Shown: piece by piece, positions 17,822 through 27,183 of the stretch
Layout: each line of letters opens with the position of its first letter
How positions within the stretch are numbered: the first letter of the stretch is position 1
Assembly: GCA_029225065.1 (NCBI GenBank)
Contig: JAQXVT010000027.1
Span: forward strand, 87,364 to 151,363
Reading direction: 5' to 3'
DNA length: 64,000 bases
Origin: Lachnospiraceae bacterium
GTDB taxonomy: Bacteria; Bacillota; Clostridia; Lachnospirales; Lachnospiraceae
Translations under genes and position numbers: made by a program
The notes under the pieces: generated by a model
What the model saw: only the letters and a program-made list of their open reading frames with translations
Databases searched by the model: none
Told to the model about the DNA's origin: nothing

Positions 17822-18039
17822 TTACCTTTCATGTATTGTACCCCCTCGGGTTGCAGATGTCAAATAATTCCACATTTCCTCTGGCTTTTTAGAGTATATT
17901 TGAAAAATGCTTTCTGCAAGATATACGTCACAATTTGTGGGAGAATTTATCTGAATGAGGGCGGCGTAGCGGGCTGCGTCAACCGAATGAAGGCAAAATA
18001 TACCGCGAATTGGGGCGTATAGATTGCGGGAATGATTTT
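17822..18039. repeat. intergenic palindromic element with GGCGTAGCGGGCTGCG core
   Basis: The 248-nt gap between rbgA and lepB paralogue 2 holds an imperfect palindrome around the core GGCGTAGCGGGCTGCG at 17963-17978. Loosely paired flanks are seen (TACGTCACAATTTGTGGG against CCGCGAATTGGGGCGTA). The core recurs as GGCGTAGCGGGCTACG at 41725-41740. Open reading frames cross it on both strands but lack family features and look like by-products of the repeat. Confidence 0.5.
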
Positions 18040-18879
18040 TCAAACACACTCTAACGTGATTCGCCCAAGCCGTCCGCTGCGGAAGTCCTCGACGATCAGA
18101 GCCGCCGTCTTCGGATAATCCGGCAGATTGCCCTTCAGCTTGCAGCCTCTCGACTGTGCAATCTGCTCCAGAATCTCAAGGTCCGTTCCGTCCTCCTCGA
18201 TCTGATAGCGCTCCGCTAAAAGCCCCGCGTACTCGCCGCGCAGATAACCGATCAGCCACATCGCAAGCTCCTCTGACTGTAAAAGCTCATCCTTGATCGA
18301 ACCGACTACTGCGAGCTTCAGTCCGACCAGCTGATCCTCAAATTTCGGCCACAGGATTCCAGGTGTGTCAAGCAATTCAATGTTTTTATTCAAACGGATC
18401 CACTGCTTGCCCTTTGTGACACCCGGCTTGTTGCCGGTCTTCGCGCAGGCCTTTCCGGCCAGCGTATTAATAAAGGTAGATTTTCCCGCGTTCGGGATAC
18501 CGACTACCATCGCGCGCACCGGACGATTCATGATGCCCCGCTTGCGATCGCGCTCAATTTTCTCTTTGCAGGCCTCCTGGATCGTATCCTGAATTTTCTT
18601 CATCCCGGTGCCGCTTCTCGCGTTCACCTTTGCGGTGAAGCAGCCCTTCTCCTGAAACCAGGCTGCCCAGGCATCATTTTTCTTCTCATCCGCGAGATCG
18701 GATTTGTTTAAAATAATCAGACGCGCCTTGTTTTTTCCAAGCTCGTCAATATCTGGATTGCGGCTGGAAAGCGGCACACGCGCATCGATAATCTCGATAA
18801 CCAGGTCGATCAGTTTGATATCTTCCTGCATCATCCGCTTTGCCTTTGTCATATGGCCCGGATACCACTGATAATTCAT
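18040..18879 (-). CDS. rbgA: ribosome biogenesis GTPase RbgA (YlqF)
   Basis: Circularly permuted GTPase needed for late 50S assembly. The order of G motifs is permuted as expected: NKSD (G4) at about residues 57-60, then GIPNAGKS (G1) at about 127-134, then DTPG (G3). It is 279 residues and opens MNYQWYPGHMTKAKRMM, the family signature. GGAGG lies 7 nt before the start. It lies between two lepB copies in the rplS-lepB-rbgA run. Confidence 0.97.
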   Translation of the reverse strand: MNYQWYPGHMTKAKRMMQEDIKLIDLVIEIIDARVPLSSRNPDIDELGKNKARLIILNKSDLADEKKNDAWAAWFQEKGCFTAKVNARSGTGMKKIQDTIQEACKEKIERDRKRGIMNRPVRAMVVGIPNAGKSTFINTLAGKACAKTGNKPGVTKGKQWIRLNKNIELLDTPGILWPKFEDQLVGLKLAVVGSIKDELLQSEELAMWLIGYLRGEYAGLLAERYQIEEDGTDLEILEQIAQSRGCKLKGNLPDYPKTAALIVEDFRSGRLGRITLECV

Positions 18880-18962
18880 GCTTTTCCTCCATCATTTTCC
18901 ATGTATCTCGTTTACATTTCAGGTACACTTGTCCCGGCAATCCGGCGTTTGTGACCGCCGCA

Positions 18963-19505
18963 TCACCCATTCAGAAAGCCTCTGTGCTCCGACGGAGAAA
19001 GTACAAACCAGACCTTTCCCTCAATATCAGAGCTTTTTACCATTCCGATATCCGCAAAACGGCTGTCCACGCTGTTGTTGCGGTTGTCACCGAGCACAAA
19101 GTACTCCTTATCGCCAAGCTTTAACTCCTCCGCGGCAAGCCCAGGATTGGTAATCACCGGATAATCCTTCTGCTCCAGATACAGTTCCCCATTGATATAG
19201 ATCATGCCGTCCCTGATCTGAACCGTCTCACCCGGCAGCGCAATGACCCGCTTGATGCTCGAGTGGCTCGTCGTGCTTCCGTTTGGCTTAAAGGCGATCA
19301 CGTCCCCGCGCTTCGGCGCACTCACCTGATACGTCAGTACGTTGAGCAGCACCGTATCTCCGCCGGAAAGTGTCACATCCATCGACTGTCCGATGTTCGT
19401 GCGCGACTGCCCGAAAAAATAGACCAGCACGTACGCAAACAGGATCACGATCAGAATCTCAAACGTCCACAGCAGGATCGTTTTGATCACGCTTTTCTTT
19501 TTCAT
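18963..19505 (-). CDS. lepB: signal peptidase I (paralogue 3, most diverged)
   Basis: Third copy, 180 residues, directly downstream of rplS. Catalytic Ser41 is in NIGQSMDVTL and Lys85 in SSIKRVIALPGE, and GDNRNNSVDSR is kept, so the dyad is intact. It differs from the other two in the region after the serine (VLLNVLTYQ instead of LIVxKLSYR), which may change substrate choice. The start has GGAG 5 nt upstream. Confidence 0.93.
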   Translation of the reverse strand: MKKKSVIKTILLWTFEILIVILFAYVLVYFFGQSRTNIGQSMDVTLSGGDTVLLNVLTYQVSAPKRGDVIAFKPNGSTTSHSSIKRVIALPGETVQIRDGMIYINGELYLEQKDYPVITNPGLAAEELKLGDKEYFVLGDNRNNSVDSRFADIGMVKSSDIEGKVWFVLSPSEHRGFLNG

Positions 19506-19543
19506 CCGGCTCCTTTCCGACCGAAAAGGTCCTCATACGCAAA

Positions 19544-19577
19544 CAGGGACAAGATACATAAGATGTATTTGTCCCTG
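19544..19577 (-). terminator. strong hairpin after rplS (terminator or attenuator)
   Basis: CAGGGACAA...ATACAT pairs with ATGTAT...TTGTCCCTG in an almost perfect 15-bp stem starting 10 nt past rplS. Only TTT follows on the minus strand, so it may be a partial terminator that lowers expression of the downstream lepB-rbgA genes. Confidence 0.6.
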
Positions 19578-19587
19578 ATCGGATTTC

Positions 19588-19935
19588 TTATTTCACCAGT
19601 TCTTTTACTCTTGCGCTCTTTCCTACACGTTCCTTTAAGTAGTTCAGTTTTGCACGTCTTACTTTACCGTATCTGATAACTTCTACTTTCTCAACAGACG
19701 GAGAATGAAGCGGCCATGTCTTCTCAACGCCGATGCCGTTGGAGTTCTTGCGAACAGTGAAGGTAGCTCTTACACTTCCGCCCTGCTTCTTTACTACAAC
19801 GCCCTCAAATACCTGGATTCTTTCACGGTTTCCCTCTTTGATCTTACCGTAAACCTTAACGGTATCTCCTACGGAAAACTGCGGTACTTCTGCTTTGAGC
19901 TGCTCAGCTTCGATGCTCTTAATAATATCGTTCAT
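19588..19935 (-). CDS. rplS: 50S ribosomal protein L19
   Basis: Ribosomal protein at the 30S-50S interface. The 115-residue sequence has the family core [26 protein letters not shown] and the C-terminal [18 protein letters not shown] lies 8 nt upstream of the start. It follows trmD, the usual order. Confidence 0.98.
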   Translation of the reverse strand: MNDIIKSIEAEQLKAEVPQFSVGDTVKVYGKIKEGNRERIQVFEGVVVKKQGGSVRATFTVRKNSNGIGVEKTWPLHSPSVEKVEVIRYGKVRRAKLNYLKERVGKSARVKELVK

Positions 19936-20019
19936 TGTGTTCCTCCTTCATATTCGGATGTTCTTAATACATTATTTGTAACAGAGGACCATCTCTTTTT
20001 CACAACGAGTTTTATTTTA

Positions 20020-20832
20020 TCATGTTTTGCTTTGAATTGCAAGAAGTTTTCGCAAAAAGTGCGCTTCTTCTTCGGTAATCGGGTATTCCCCTTCCATTTC
20101 CGGCTGTTCGGTCAGCATCCGCAGAAATTTCCGGTCTTTTTTGTCCAGGGTGACACCCTCCATCAGATCCCTGCGGCTCTTTAAGGTGCGGTACAGCGAC
20201 TGGTCACGCCGCCATCTGTCGACATTGCCGTGATGCCCGGAAAGAAGCACCGGCGGCACTGCCTTCCCCCGCCAGACCTCCGGACGGCTGTACTGCGGAT
20301 ACTCCAGCAGATTTCCGGCAAAGCTCTCCGTCTCGCCCGACTCCTGATTGGAAAGTACCCCTGGTACCATGCGCGAGATCGAATCCATCATCACCATCGA
20401 CGGCAGTTCACCGCCGGTCAGCACGTAATCGCCGATCGAGACGAAATCCGTTGCAATCTCCTCCAGCACGCGTTCATCGATCCCCTCATAATGGCCGCAC
20501 AGAAAGACGAGATCCTTTTCCTGTGCAAATTCTTTTGCCATCTGCTGGTTAAATACCTTTCCCTGCGGAGTCAGGTAAATGAGCCGCGGCCGGTAGCCAA
20601 GCTGCTCCGAGAGCGCTTCATACGTCCGGCAGACCGGCTCCGCCTGCATCACCATCCCGGCACCGCCTCCGTACGGATAATCGTCGATCCGTCCGTCGCC
20701 GCGCACCGAGTACTCCCGAATGTTGAGCGTCGTCAGGGTCAGCAGTCCCTTTGCCATCGCCCGTCCAATGATGCTCGTGTTCATGCCCTGCTCGATCATC
20801 TCCGGAAAAAGTGTCATCACATAGTAGTTCAT
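20020..20832 (-). CDS. trmD: tRNA (guanine37-N1)-methyltransferase
   Basis: SPOUT-class enzyme making m1G37 in tRNAs that read CNN/GNN-type codons, preventing frameshifts. It is 270 residues with the trefoil-knot motifs LCGHYEGIDERV and SIGDYVLTGGELP, and PYGGGAGMVM near the N-terminus. The start overlaps the rimM stop by 4 nt (ATGA), so the two are translationally coupled. Confidence 0.98.
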   Translation of the reverse strand: MNYYVMTLFPEMIEQGMNTSIIGRAMAKGLLTLTTLNIREYSVRGDGRIDDYPYGGGAGMVMQAEPVCRTYEALSEQLGYRPRLIYLTPQGKVFNQQMAKEFAQEKDLVFLCGHYEGIDERVLEEIATDFVSIGDYVLTGGELPSMVMMDSISRMVPGVLSNQESGETESFAGNLLEYPQYSRPEVWRGKAVPPVLLSGHHGNVDRWRRDQSLYRTLKSRRDLMEGVTLDKKDRKFLRMLTEQPEMEGEYPITEEEAHFLRKLLAIQSKT

Positions 20833-21338
20833 TCCAACAGTCCCTCCAGCAGATGCACCTTCATGACATTATTTTCCACGTCCACATTCAGAATACACTG
20901 ATGAATCGCCGGAATCAGGACATCCTTTCCATTTTCCATCCGAACCTCGTAAACATCGTTTGCGCCGGTCGCAAGCACGTCATTTAAAACACCAAGATAC
21001 GCTTCGTCCTCGGTATACACCTTCATGCCGATCAGATCTGCGATAAAATACTCATCCTTTTTCAGCTTCACCGCATTCTCTCTTGTCACAAACAGATTCC
21101 TGCCTTTAAAGCCCATGACATCCTCGATTTTGTCGTAGCCTTTAAATTTCAAAATAACCATCTGTTTGAAAAATTTCACCTGCACGATCTCAAGCGGAAG
21201 AAGTTCCTTCCCGGTATCGAGCAGCACATGCTTCAGTTTCTTAAAACGCTTCACATCGTCCGTGGTCGGGAAGACCTTTACCCCACCGGCCAGACCATGC
21301 GTGGAGGTAATCGCCCCCACCTGCAGAATATCGTTCAT
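20829..21338 (-). CDS. rimM: 16S rRNA processing protein RimM
   Basis: 30S maturation factor that binds S19 and the 3' domain of 16S rRNA. The 169-residue protein has the N-terminal RimM beta-barrel (GAITSTHGLAGGVKVFPTTD) and a C-terminal PRC-barrel (YLGVLNDVLATGANDVYEV). The ATG at 21338 is chosen because GGAAGGAGAG lies just before it; an ATG five codons upstream has no such site. It ends inside the trmD start. Confidence 0.95.
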   Translation of the reverse strand: MNDILQVGAITSTHGLAGGVKVFPTTDDVKRFKKLKHVLLDTGKELLPLEIVQVKFFKQMVILKFKGYDKIEDVMGFKGRNLFVTRENAVKLKKDEYFIADLIGMKVYTEDEAYLGVLNDVLATGANDVYEVRMENGKDVLIPAIHQCILNVDVENNVMKVHLLEGLLE

Positions 21339-21403
21339 ATTCTCTCCTTCCATTGCTCTTTCCTGTCAAATCTATATCAATTTCTTTTTTAGCCTGACGC
21401 AAA

Positions 21404-21428
21404 AGAATCTGCCTCAAAAGCAGATTCT
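21404..21428 (-). terminator. hairpin between khpA and rimM
   Basis: Perfect 9-bp stem (AGAATCTGC at 21404-21412 with GCAGATTCT at 21420-21428). The minus-strand 3' flank is only TTTTGCG, so readthrough into rimM-trmD-rplS is likely and attenuation is the better description. Confidence 0.55.
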
Positions 21429-21449
21429 GCTTTCGGGACAGACTCGAAT

Positions 21450-21689
21450 TTACTGTAAAATATCCACAATTACTTTTCTGTCTTCTTTCGAAGCTGCGGC
21501 TTTTACAACGGAACGAATCGCTTTCGCAATTCTTCCCTGCTTACCGATAACCTTGCCCATATCGGACGGGGCTACCTTCAGCTCCAGAACGAGTGATTTG
21601 CCGCTTTCTTTTTCGGTGACCTCCACCTCGTCCGGATTATCGACCAGAGATTTTGCAATTACTTCTACCAGTTCTTTCATTCTGCTCAC
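21450..21689 (-). CDS. khpA: KH-domain RNA-binding protein KhpA
   Basis: A 79-residue protein made of one KH domain with the GXXG-type loop GKQGRIAKAIRSVV. In other Firmicutes KhpA pairs with KhpB (Jag) and affects cell elongation and small-RNA biology. It lies between rpsP and rimM with a gap of about 10 nt to rpsP. AGGTGA lies before the start. Confidence 0.95.
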   Translation of the reverse strand: MSRMKELVEVIAKSLVDNPDEVEVTEKESGKSLVLELKVAPSDMGKVIGKQGRIAKAIRSVVKAAASKEDRKVIVDILQ

Positions 21690-21699
21690 CTCTAATCAA

Positions 21700-21945
21700 T
21701 TATTTCTCGATGCCAGCTGCCTTGAAGAGCTTTCCTACTACCTCTGTCGGCTGAGCACCGTTTGCAAGCCACTTCTTTGCAAGCTCCTCGTTGATCTTGA
21801 ACTCGCTCGGATCGGTGTTCGGATTGTAGGTACCGATCTCCTCGATACATCTTCCATCTCTCGGGGATCTGGAATCAGCTACAACGATTCTATAGAAAGG
21901 AGCCTTTTTCTGTCCCATTCTTCTTAATCTGATCTTTACTGCCAT
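21700..21945 (-). CDS. rpsP: 30S ribosomal protein S16
   Basis: An 81-residue ribosomal protein with the diagnostic [27 protein letters not shown]-terminus split as [14 protein letters not shown] and [12 protein letters not shown], then [25 protein letters not shown] leads into the start. It lies between ffh and khpA. Confidence 0.98.
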   Translation of the reverse strand: MAVKIRLRRMGQKKAPFYRIVVADSRSPRDGRCIEEIGTYNPNTDPSEFKINEELAKKWLANGAQPTEVVGKLFKAAGIEK

Positions 21946-22038
21946 TTCATTTCACCTCCTTATTTTATTCACAGCCGGTATTTTCACGAAGTCTGTCACT
22001 CCGAACTCATCCCGGCCGACCTGTCTTACATTTATTTG

Positions 22039-23388
22039 TTAAAAGGGAAGTTTAAACTTGCCTCTTTTACCTGATTTTCCACCGAGCATTCCGGAATACT
22101 GCTTCATCATCTTCCTGCTCTGCTCAAACTGCTTCACCAGCTTGTTGACCTCTCCGATATCCACACCGGCTCCGTCCGCGATCCTTCGCTTGCGCGATGG
22201 ATTTAAAAGATCCGGATTCGCCCGTTCCTTCGGAGTCATGGAAAGGATAATTGCTTCGATCCGCGCCATCTGCTTTTCGTCGACCGCGTCCTCCAGCTGC
22301 TTGAGCTGTGATCCGCCGACGCCTGGCATCATGCTGAGAATCTTTGAGATGCCGCCCATGTTCTTCATCTGATTCATACTCTCAAGGTAATCATCGAATC
22401 CGAACTGTGCCTTGCGCAGCTTCTGCTCCATCTCTTTTGCTTTTGTCTCATCGATCGTATCCTGTGCCCGCTCGATCAGTGACAGCACATCACCCATGCC
22501 AAGGATTCTTGAAGCCATACGGTCCGGATAAAACTGCTCCAGATCGGAGAGCTTTTCGCCCATACCAGCGTAAAGAATCGGTTTGCCGCAGGTCGCTTTG
22601 ATCGAAAGTGCCGCACCGCCTCTCGTATCGCCGTCCAGCTTTGTCAGGATCACACCGTCAATGCCGATCTTCTCCTGGAACATGGATGCCACGTTCACCG
22701 CATCCTGTCCGGTCATCGCATCGACCACCAGCACTGTCTGGTCAACTGCAACTGCTTCCTTGATGTCCTGCAGTTCCTGCATCATGGATTCATCCACATG
22801 AAGACGTCCTGCCGTATCGAGAAAGACGAGATTGAAACCGTTTGCCTTCGCATACTCCACTGCGCGCTTTGCAATCGTCACCGGGCTTTCCTTGTCGCCG
22901 AGGGTGAATACCTCAACGCCAACTTTCTCTCCGTTGACCTGCAGCTGTTTGATCGCAGCGGGACGATATACGTCGCAGGCTGCCAGCAGCGGTCTGCGTC
23001 CCTTCGACTTGAACTTGGCTGCGAGCTTCGCTGTCGTCGTCGTCTTACCGGCTCCCTGAAGTCCGGCCATCATCACGACCGTCACCTCGCTCGCCGGACG
23101 AAGCGCAATCTCCGTCGTCTCCGACCCCATCAGCGCGACCAGCTCGTCATTTACGATCTTGATCACCATCTGTCCCGGATTCAGTCCGTTCATCACGTCC
23201 TGTCCGATCGCTTTCTCCTGCACGGATTTAACAAACTGCTTGACCACCTTGAAGCTGACATCTGCCTCGAGAAGCGCCATCTTGACTTCCTTCAGCGCCG
23301 TCTTCACGTCCGCCTCTGTCAGTCTTCCCTTACCGCGAAGATTTTTAAATACATTCTGAAGTTTTTCTGACAAGCTTTCAAATGCCAT
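22039..23388 (-). CDS. ffh: signal recognition particle protein Ffh
   Basis: GTPase of the signal recognition particle; binds signal sequences through its Met-rich M domain and docks on FtsY (encoded at 26.2 kb). NG domain with GLQGAGKTT at residues 109-117, DTAGRLHVD and TKLDGDTRGGAA; M domain from about 300 (MGDVLSLIERAQD...NQMKNMGG) with a basic C-terminus. It is 449 residues. The start codon is one nucleotide past the ylxM stop, and the ribosome site GAGGAG lies inside ylxM, giving tight coupling. Confidence 0.98.
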   Translation of the reverse strand: MAFESLSEKLQNVFKNLRGKGRLTEADVKTALKEVKMALLEADVSFKVVKQFVKSVQEKAIGQDVMNGLNPGQMVIKIVNDELVALMGSETTEIALRPASEVTVVMMAGLQGAGKTTTTAKLAAKFKSKGRRPLLAACDVYRPAAIKQLQVNGEKVGVEVFTLGDKESPVTIAKRAVEYAKANGFNLVFLDTAGRLHVDESMMQELQDIKEAVAVDQTVLVVDAMTGQDAVNVASMFQEKIGIDGVILTKLDGDTRGGAALSIKATCGKPILYAGMGEKLSDLEQFYPDRMASRILGMGDVLSLIERAQDTIDETKAKEMEQKLRKAQFGFDDYLESMNQMKNMGGISKILSMMPGVGGSQLKQLEDAVDEKQMARIEAIILSMTPKERANPDLLNPSRKRRIADGAGVDIGEVNKLVKQFEQSRKMMKQYSGMLGGKSGKRGKFKLPF

Positions 23389-23389
23389 T

Positions 23390-23734
23390 CTATAACTCCT
23401 CTAAAATCTTTCCTGATAGTTCTCTTACGCCCGATGCAAGTGTTTCCTTATCGATGAAATCAATCTGTGATGCCATCTCCTGGATCTGCTTTACCATCTC
23501 ACGGATCTGTACAAACCGCTCTACCAGATGCAGCTTCGACTCATATTCACTCAGGATCTTATTGCACCGCTTCACCAGCTCATGCACGCCCTGACGGCTG
23601 ACTCCGAACATCTCAGCAGCTTCCGAATAAGACAGGTCATTCAGCACAACCTCCTCATATACCTTCCGCTGATGCTCTGTGAGCAGTTCTCCATAAAAAT
23701 CATAGAGCAGCGTCTGCTGTAAAAACTCTTCCAT
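23390..23734 (-). CDS. ylxM: YlxM family helix-turn-helix protein (UPF0122)
   Basis: A 114-residue protein with a sigma-70 region 4-like helix-turn-helix (LTEHQRKVYEEVVLNDLSYSEAAEMFGVSRQGVHELVKR). It is found next to ffh across Firmicutes and is thought to modulate SRP. The start has AGAGGTGA upstream. Confidence 0.95.
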   Translation of the reverse strand: MEEFLQQTLLYDFYGELLTEHQRKVYEEVVLNDLSYSEAAEMFGVSRQGVHELVKRCNKILSEYESKLHLVERFVQIREMVKQIQEMASQIDFIDKETLASGVRELSGKILEEL

Positions 23735-23853
23735 TTCGCGTCACCTCTGGTATCTTAACCGAAAAGAAGGAATCTGTCAAGTATTTTTTGTTGACAAACT
23801 TTATTTTATTTTCCTGCGGATACCCGAGCAAAGAACTGCGGCTTCCTTCCACA

Positions 23854-24594
23854 CTAATCAATTATCTTCTCCGGCCTGAAATTTAAATAATCCCCAGATA
23901 CCAGATGATACTGTATTCCATGATGCATTCCACGGATACTGTCACCAAAGCGCGCTTCGCCATGGCAGTGAGAATAGACAACATGTTCTGCTCCGTACGT
24001 CTCAGCCATCTGTGTAAAGATACTTTCTTTCTCCAGAATATTTGTCGGTGGATAATGAAGAAACAGAATATATTTTTTGAAACCATCCGTTCTTGCAGCT
24101 TCAAAGGAAACACGCAGTCTCTCAGCTTCCCGCTTTACCAGCTTCTGCGCCCTCATCTCATCTTCTTCCTTCCAGCCGACGATCTGACCTCCCGTATTGA
24201 TGAAAAACGGACCCTCAAACGTATATCCTTTTGTTCCGACAAGCGCATAGTCCCGGTAACTGTAATAATTATTCTGCAGAAAACAAAGCCGTGACTCATA
24301 CCTTTTATTCAGAGACGGAGTTTTTTTGACATCCCAGAACATATCGTGATTTCCTCTCAGCATAATTTTTCTCCCCGGAAGCCCTGCAATAAAGTCAAGA
24401 TCTTTCTCTGCCTCCGACAGCTTTCTTCCCCAGGAATGATCGCCTGTGATAACAAAAGTATCTCCATTTTGAATCATTGTGCCACAGTTCTTTACTATTT
24501 TCTCCTCATGTCTTCTCCAGATCTTTCCAAACCGATCCATCGGCTTATCCACTGAAAAAGCCAGATGCATATCTCCCATCGCATATAATGCCAT
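23854..24594 (-). CDS. calcineurin-like metallophosphoesterase
   Basis: A 246-residue phosphoesterase with the metal ligand motifs in order: GDMHL (about 7-11), GDHSWGRK, GNHDMFWD, and HYPP and HCHG near the C-terminus. The substrate is unknown; the full set of ligands argues that it is active. GGAGGTGA lies before the start. It stands alone between ylxM and ilvA with intergenic gaps on both sides. Confidence 0.88.
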   Translation of the reverse strand: MALYAMGDMHLAFSVDKPMDRFGKIWRRHEEKIVKNCGTMIQNGDTFVITGDHSWGRKLSEAEKDLDFIAGLPGRKIMLRGNHDMFWDVKKTPSLNKRYESRLCFLQNNYYSYRDYALVGTKGYTFEGPFFINTGGQIVGWKEEDEMRAQKLVKREAERLRVSFEAARTDGFKKYILFLHYPPTNILEKESIFTQMAETYGAEHVVYSHCHGEARFGDSIRGMHHGIQYHLVSGDYLNFRPEKIID

Positions 24595-24682
24595 ATCGTC
24601 ACCTCCATATTACACCTGCCGCTTATCAGAAAAACTGATTGATTTCCAGTACCCGGCGAACGTGACTGCGCAAATCCCATAC

Positions 24683-24761
24683 AGAAAAACAGCCCCAAAG
24701 CAGGGCCACCCTTCAGTGCACACGCGAAAGTGAACACAATGGGCAGCTCCCGCTTCGGGGC
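24683..24761 (-). terminator. large stem-loop after ilvA, probable terminator
   Basis: On the minus strand CCCCGAAGCGGG pairs with CCCTGCTTTGGGG across a loop of about 50 nt, followed by TGTTTTTCTG. It lies 50 nt past the ilvA stop. Confidence 0.5.
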
Positions 24762-24810
24762 GTCCGGCATACCAGTCCATAATCAATTAAACAGCTGCCA
24801 GATATCTTTT

Positions 24811-26028
24811 TTACAGGCTTGCCGTCTTCTGCACAGGATCATACCCGTGATCCTTCAGAGCCTGAATAATACTCATCTTATGTTCCGTACCAAACGCCTC
24901 CAGTGTAATCCGCAGCTCTACTGCCGCATTGCGATTTGTGGAAACAAACTGATTGTGCTCCAGCTTGATGACGTTGCCCTGCTGCTCGGCGATGACACTT
25001 GCCACACGCACCAGCTCGCCCGGACGGTCCGGAAGCAGAACAGATACTGTGAAGATACGGTCTCTCTGAATCAATCCTCTCTGTACAACAGACGCCATCG
25101 TGATGACATCCATATTTCCGCCGGAAAGCACGGAAACAATCTTCTTGCCGCGCACATTCAGATGCTTGAGCGCTGCCACAGTCAGAAGCCCGGAGTTCTC
25201 CACAACCATCTTGTGATTCTCTACCATATCAAGGAACGCCACGATCAGCTCGTCATCGCTTACTGTCAGAATCTCATCCACATTCTTCTGGATATATGGG
25301 AAAATATTGTGGCCCGGTGTCTTGACTGCCGTGCCGTCTGCGATCGTGCTGACCTTCGGAAGCGTCGTCACCTCTCCGCGCTCCAGAGACGCCTTCATGC
25401 AGGCTGCCCCCTCCGGCTCCACACCGATCACCTTGATCTTCGGATTCAGATATTTCGCAAGCGTGGAAACACCGGTTGCCAGTCCGCCTCCACCGATCGG
25501 TACCAGGATATAGTCCACAAGCGGAAGCTCTTTTACGATCTCCATTGCAATCGTACCCTGGCCGGTTGCAACCGCAGGATCGTCAAACGGATGAATAAAC
25601 GTATAGCCATTCTCCTCCGCAAGCTGATAAGCATACTCACATGCCTCGTCGTAAACATCGCCATGCAGCACCACTTCAGCGCCGTAGCCTCTCGTGCGGT
25701 TTACTTTGATCAGCGGAGTCGTCTCCGGCATTACGATCACTGCCTTGCAGCCGTAAGCCTTTGCCGCATATGCAACGCCCTGCGCGTGATTCCCGGCAGA
25801 CGCAGTAATCAGTCCCTTTGCGCGCTCTTCCTCACTCATCGTACTGATCTTATAATATGCACCGCGAATCTTATATGCACCTGTTACCTGCATATTTTCA
25901 GCCTTCAGATACACTTTATTGCCAGTCTGATTGCTGAAATATTCGCTGTATACAAGCTTGGTCTCCTGAGTCACACGCTTCACGCACTCGGAAGCCTCCT
26001 CAAATGCCTCTAATGTCAACATTTCCAT
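24811..26028 (-). CDS. ilvA: threonine ammonia-lyase (threonine dehydratase) with ACT domain
   Basis: PLP enzyme that turns threonine into 2-oxobutyrate. The PLP lysine is in AYKIRGAYYKI (about residue 52), the glycine-rich phosphate loop is VPIGGGGLATG, and SAGNHAQGVAYAAK is present. At 405 residues it has one C-terminal ACT-like domain (from about 325). That is the architecture of the biosynthetic short form or the catabolic TdcB-like enzyme, so which it is stays open. It lies between ftsY and the phosphoesterase as a single gene. Confidence 0.93.
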   Translation of the reverse strand: MEMLTLEAFEEASECVKRVTQETKLVYSEYFSNQTGNKVYLKAENMQVTGAYKIRGAYYKISTMSEEERAKGLITASAGNHAQGVAYAAKAYGCKAVIVMPETTPLIKVNRTRGYGAEVVLHGDVYDEACEYAYQLAEENGYTFIHPFDDPAVATGQGTIAMEIVKELPLVDYILVPIGGGGLATGVSTLAKYLNPKIKVIGVEPEGAACMKASLERGEVTTLPKVSTIADGTAVKTPGHNIFPYIQKNVDEILTVSDDELIVAFLDMVENHKMVVENSGLLTVAALKHLNVRGKKIVSVLSGGNMDVITMASVVQRGLIQRDRIFTVSVLLPDRPGELVRVASVIAEQQGNVIKLEHNQFVSTNRNAAVELRITLEAFGTEHKMSIIQALKDHGYDPVQKTASL

Positions 26029-26158
26029 CTTATCTTACCTGTCCTTTTCTTATCGCTCAAAACGGATCTCTGAAATCCGCCTCCTCATTTCCGGCCGACA
26101 ACTATCCCGCGGCTCATTCCTTCTCACAGTCCTGCCATGTCATTTCGCAATTCGGACT

Positions 26159-27094
26159 TCAATTCTCCTGCTTCACATCAAACAACGCATTCACAAACTC
26201 ATCCGCATTAAACTTCTGCAGGTCATCAATTGTCTCCCCGACACCGATGTATTTTACCGGAATCCCAAGTTCGGAATGGATTGCCACCGCAATGCCGCCC
26301 TTTGCCGTACCGTCCAGCTTCGTCAGGATAATGCCTGTGATTTCAGCCACTTCCTTAAACTCCCGCGCCTGTGCAAGTGCATTCTGCCCGGTCGTGCCAT
26401 CCAGAACAACGAGCGTCTCACGGAATGCCTCCGGATACTCACGGTCAAGAATCCGGTTGATCTTTCCAAGCTCGTTCATCAGGTTCTTTTTATTGTGAAG
26501 CCGTCCGGCCGTATCAATCAGCAGAACATCTGCATTTCTCGCTTTCGCTGCCGAAATCGCGTCGTATACGACAGAGGCCGGATCAGACCCGTCCTGCCCG
26601 CTGATGATATCCACATCCGCACGTTTTGCCCACTCGATCAGCTGCTCCCCGGCTGCTGCACGGAACGTATCGGCTGCTGCAAGCACAACCTTTTTGCCCT
26701 GATCCTTCAGTTTCCCGGCCAGCTTTCCGACGCTTGTCGTCTTTCCAACTCCGTTTACGCCGATCACAAGAACCACTGACTTTCTGTTTTCAAATTCATA
26801 AGCCGTCTCTCCGACATCCATTTCCTGCTTAATGCTGTCGATCAGAAGCTGCTTGCAGGCCGCCGGATCCTTGATACCGCGATCCTTTACTTTTTGCTTC
26901 AGATCCTCAATAATAGAGGTCGTCGCATTGATTCCGATATCCCCCATCACGAGAATTTCTTCTATTTCATCATAAAAGTCATCGTCAATACTTGAAAATC
27001 CATTAAAAATTGCATCAATTCCGGAAACAATGTTTTCTCTGGTCTTCGCAAGACCGGCTACCAGACGTTTGAAAAAACCCTTTTTTTCTTCCAT
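26159..27094 (-). CDS. ftsY: signal recognition particle receptor FtsY
   Basis: SRP receptor GTPase of 311 residues. The NG domain has [15 protein letters not shown] near residues 114-128, [16 protein letters not shown] and [12 protein letters not shown]. The acidic A domain of E. coli FtsY is absent, which is normal in Firmicutes; membrane binding would depend on the short basic N-terminal helix. It follows smc by about 90 nt, the standard order. Confidence 0.98.
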   Translation of the reverse strand: MEEKKGFFKRLVAGLAKTRENIVSGIDAIFNGFSSIDDDFYDEIEEILVMGDIGINATTSIIEDLKQKVKDRGIKDPAACKQLLIDSIKQEMDVGETAYEFENRKSVVLVIGVNGVGKTTSVGKLAGKLKDQGKKVVLAAADTFRAAAGEQLIEWAKRADVDIISGQDGSDPASVVYDAISAAKARNADVLLIDTAGRLHNKKNLMNELGKINRILDREYPEAFRETLVVLDGTTGQNALAQAREFKEVAEITGIILTKLDGTAKGGIAVAIHSELGIPVKYIGVGETIDDLQKFNADEFVNALFDVKQEN

Positions 27095-27183
27095 TCCTGT
27101 TTCCTCCTCTTCTTCTCTTTCTGATACTGCTCTATCTTATCACCGATGTTTCACAAATACAACCATATCTTATACAACCTGCC

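Noticed and set aside
18963..19505. Catalytically dead signal peptidase
   Set aside because: A lysine shortly after the active serine is missing, but the general base is the lysine of the IKR box (Lys85), which is present.
24730..26013. 427-codon plus-strand frame opposite ilvA
   Set aside because: Antisense to a complete PLP enzyme with all motifs; Cys/His/Arg-rich composition is typical of shadow frames.
26029..26158. T-box or other riboswitch before ilvA
   Set aside because: No T-box sequence, specifier or terminator stem was found in the short leader.
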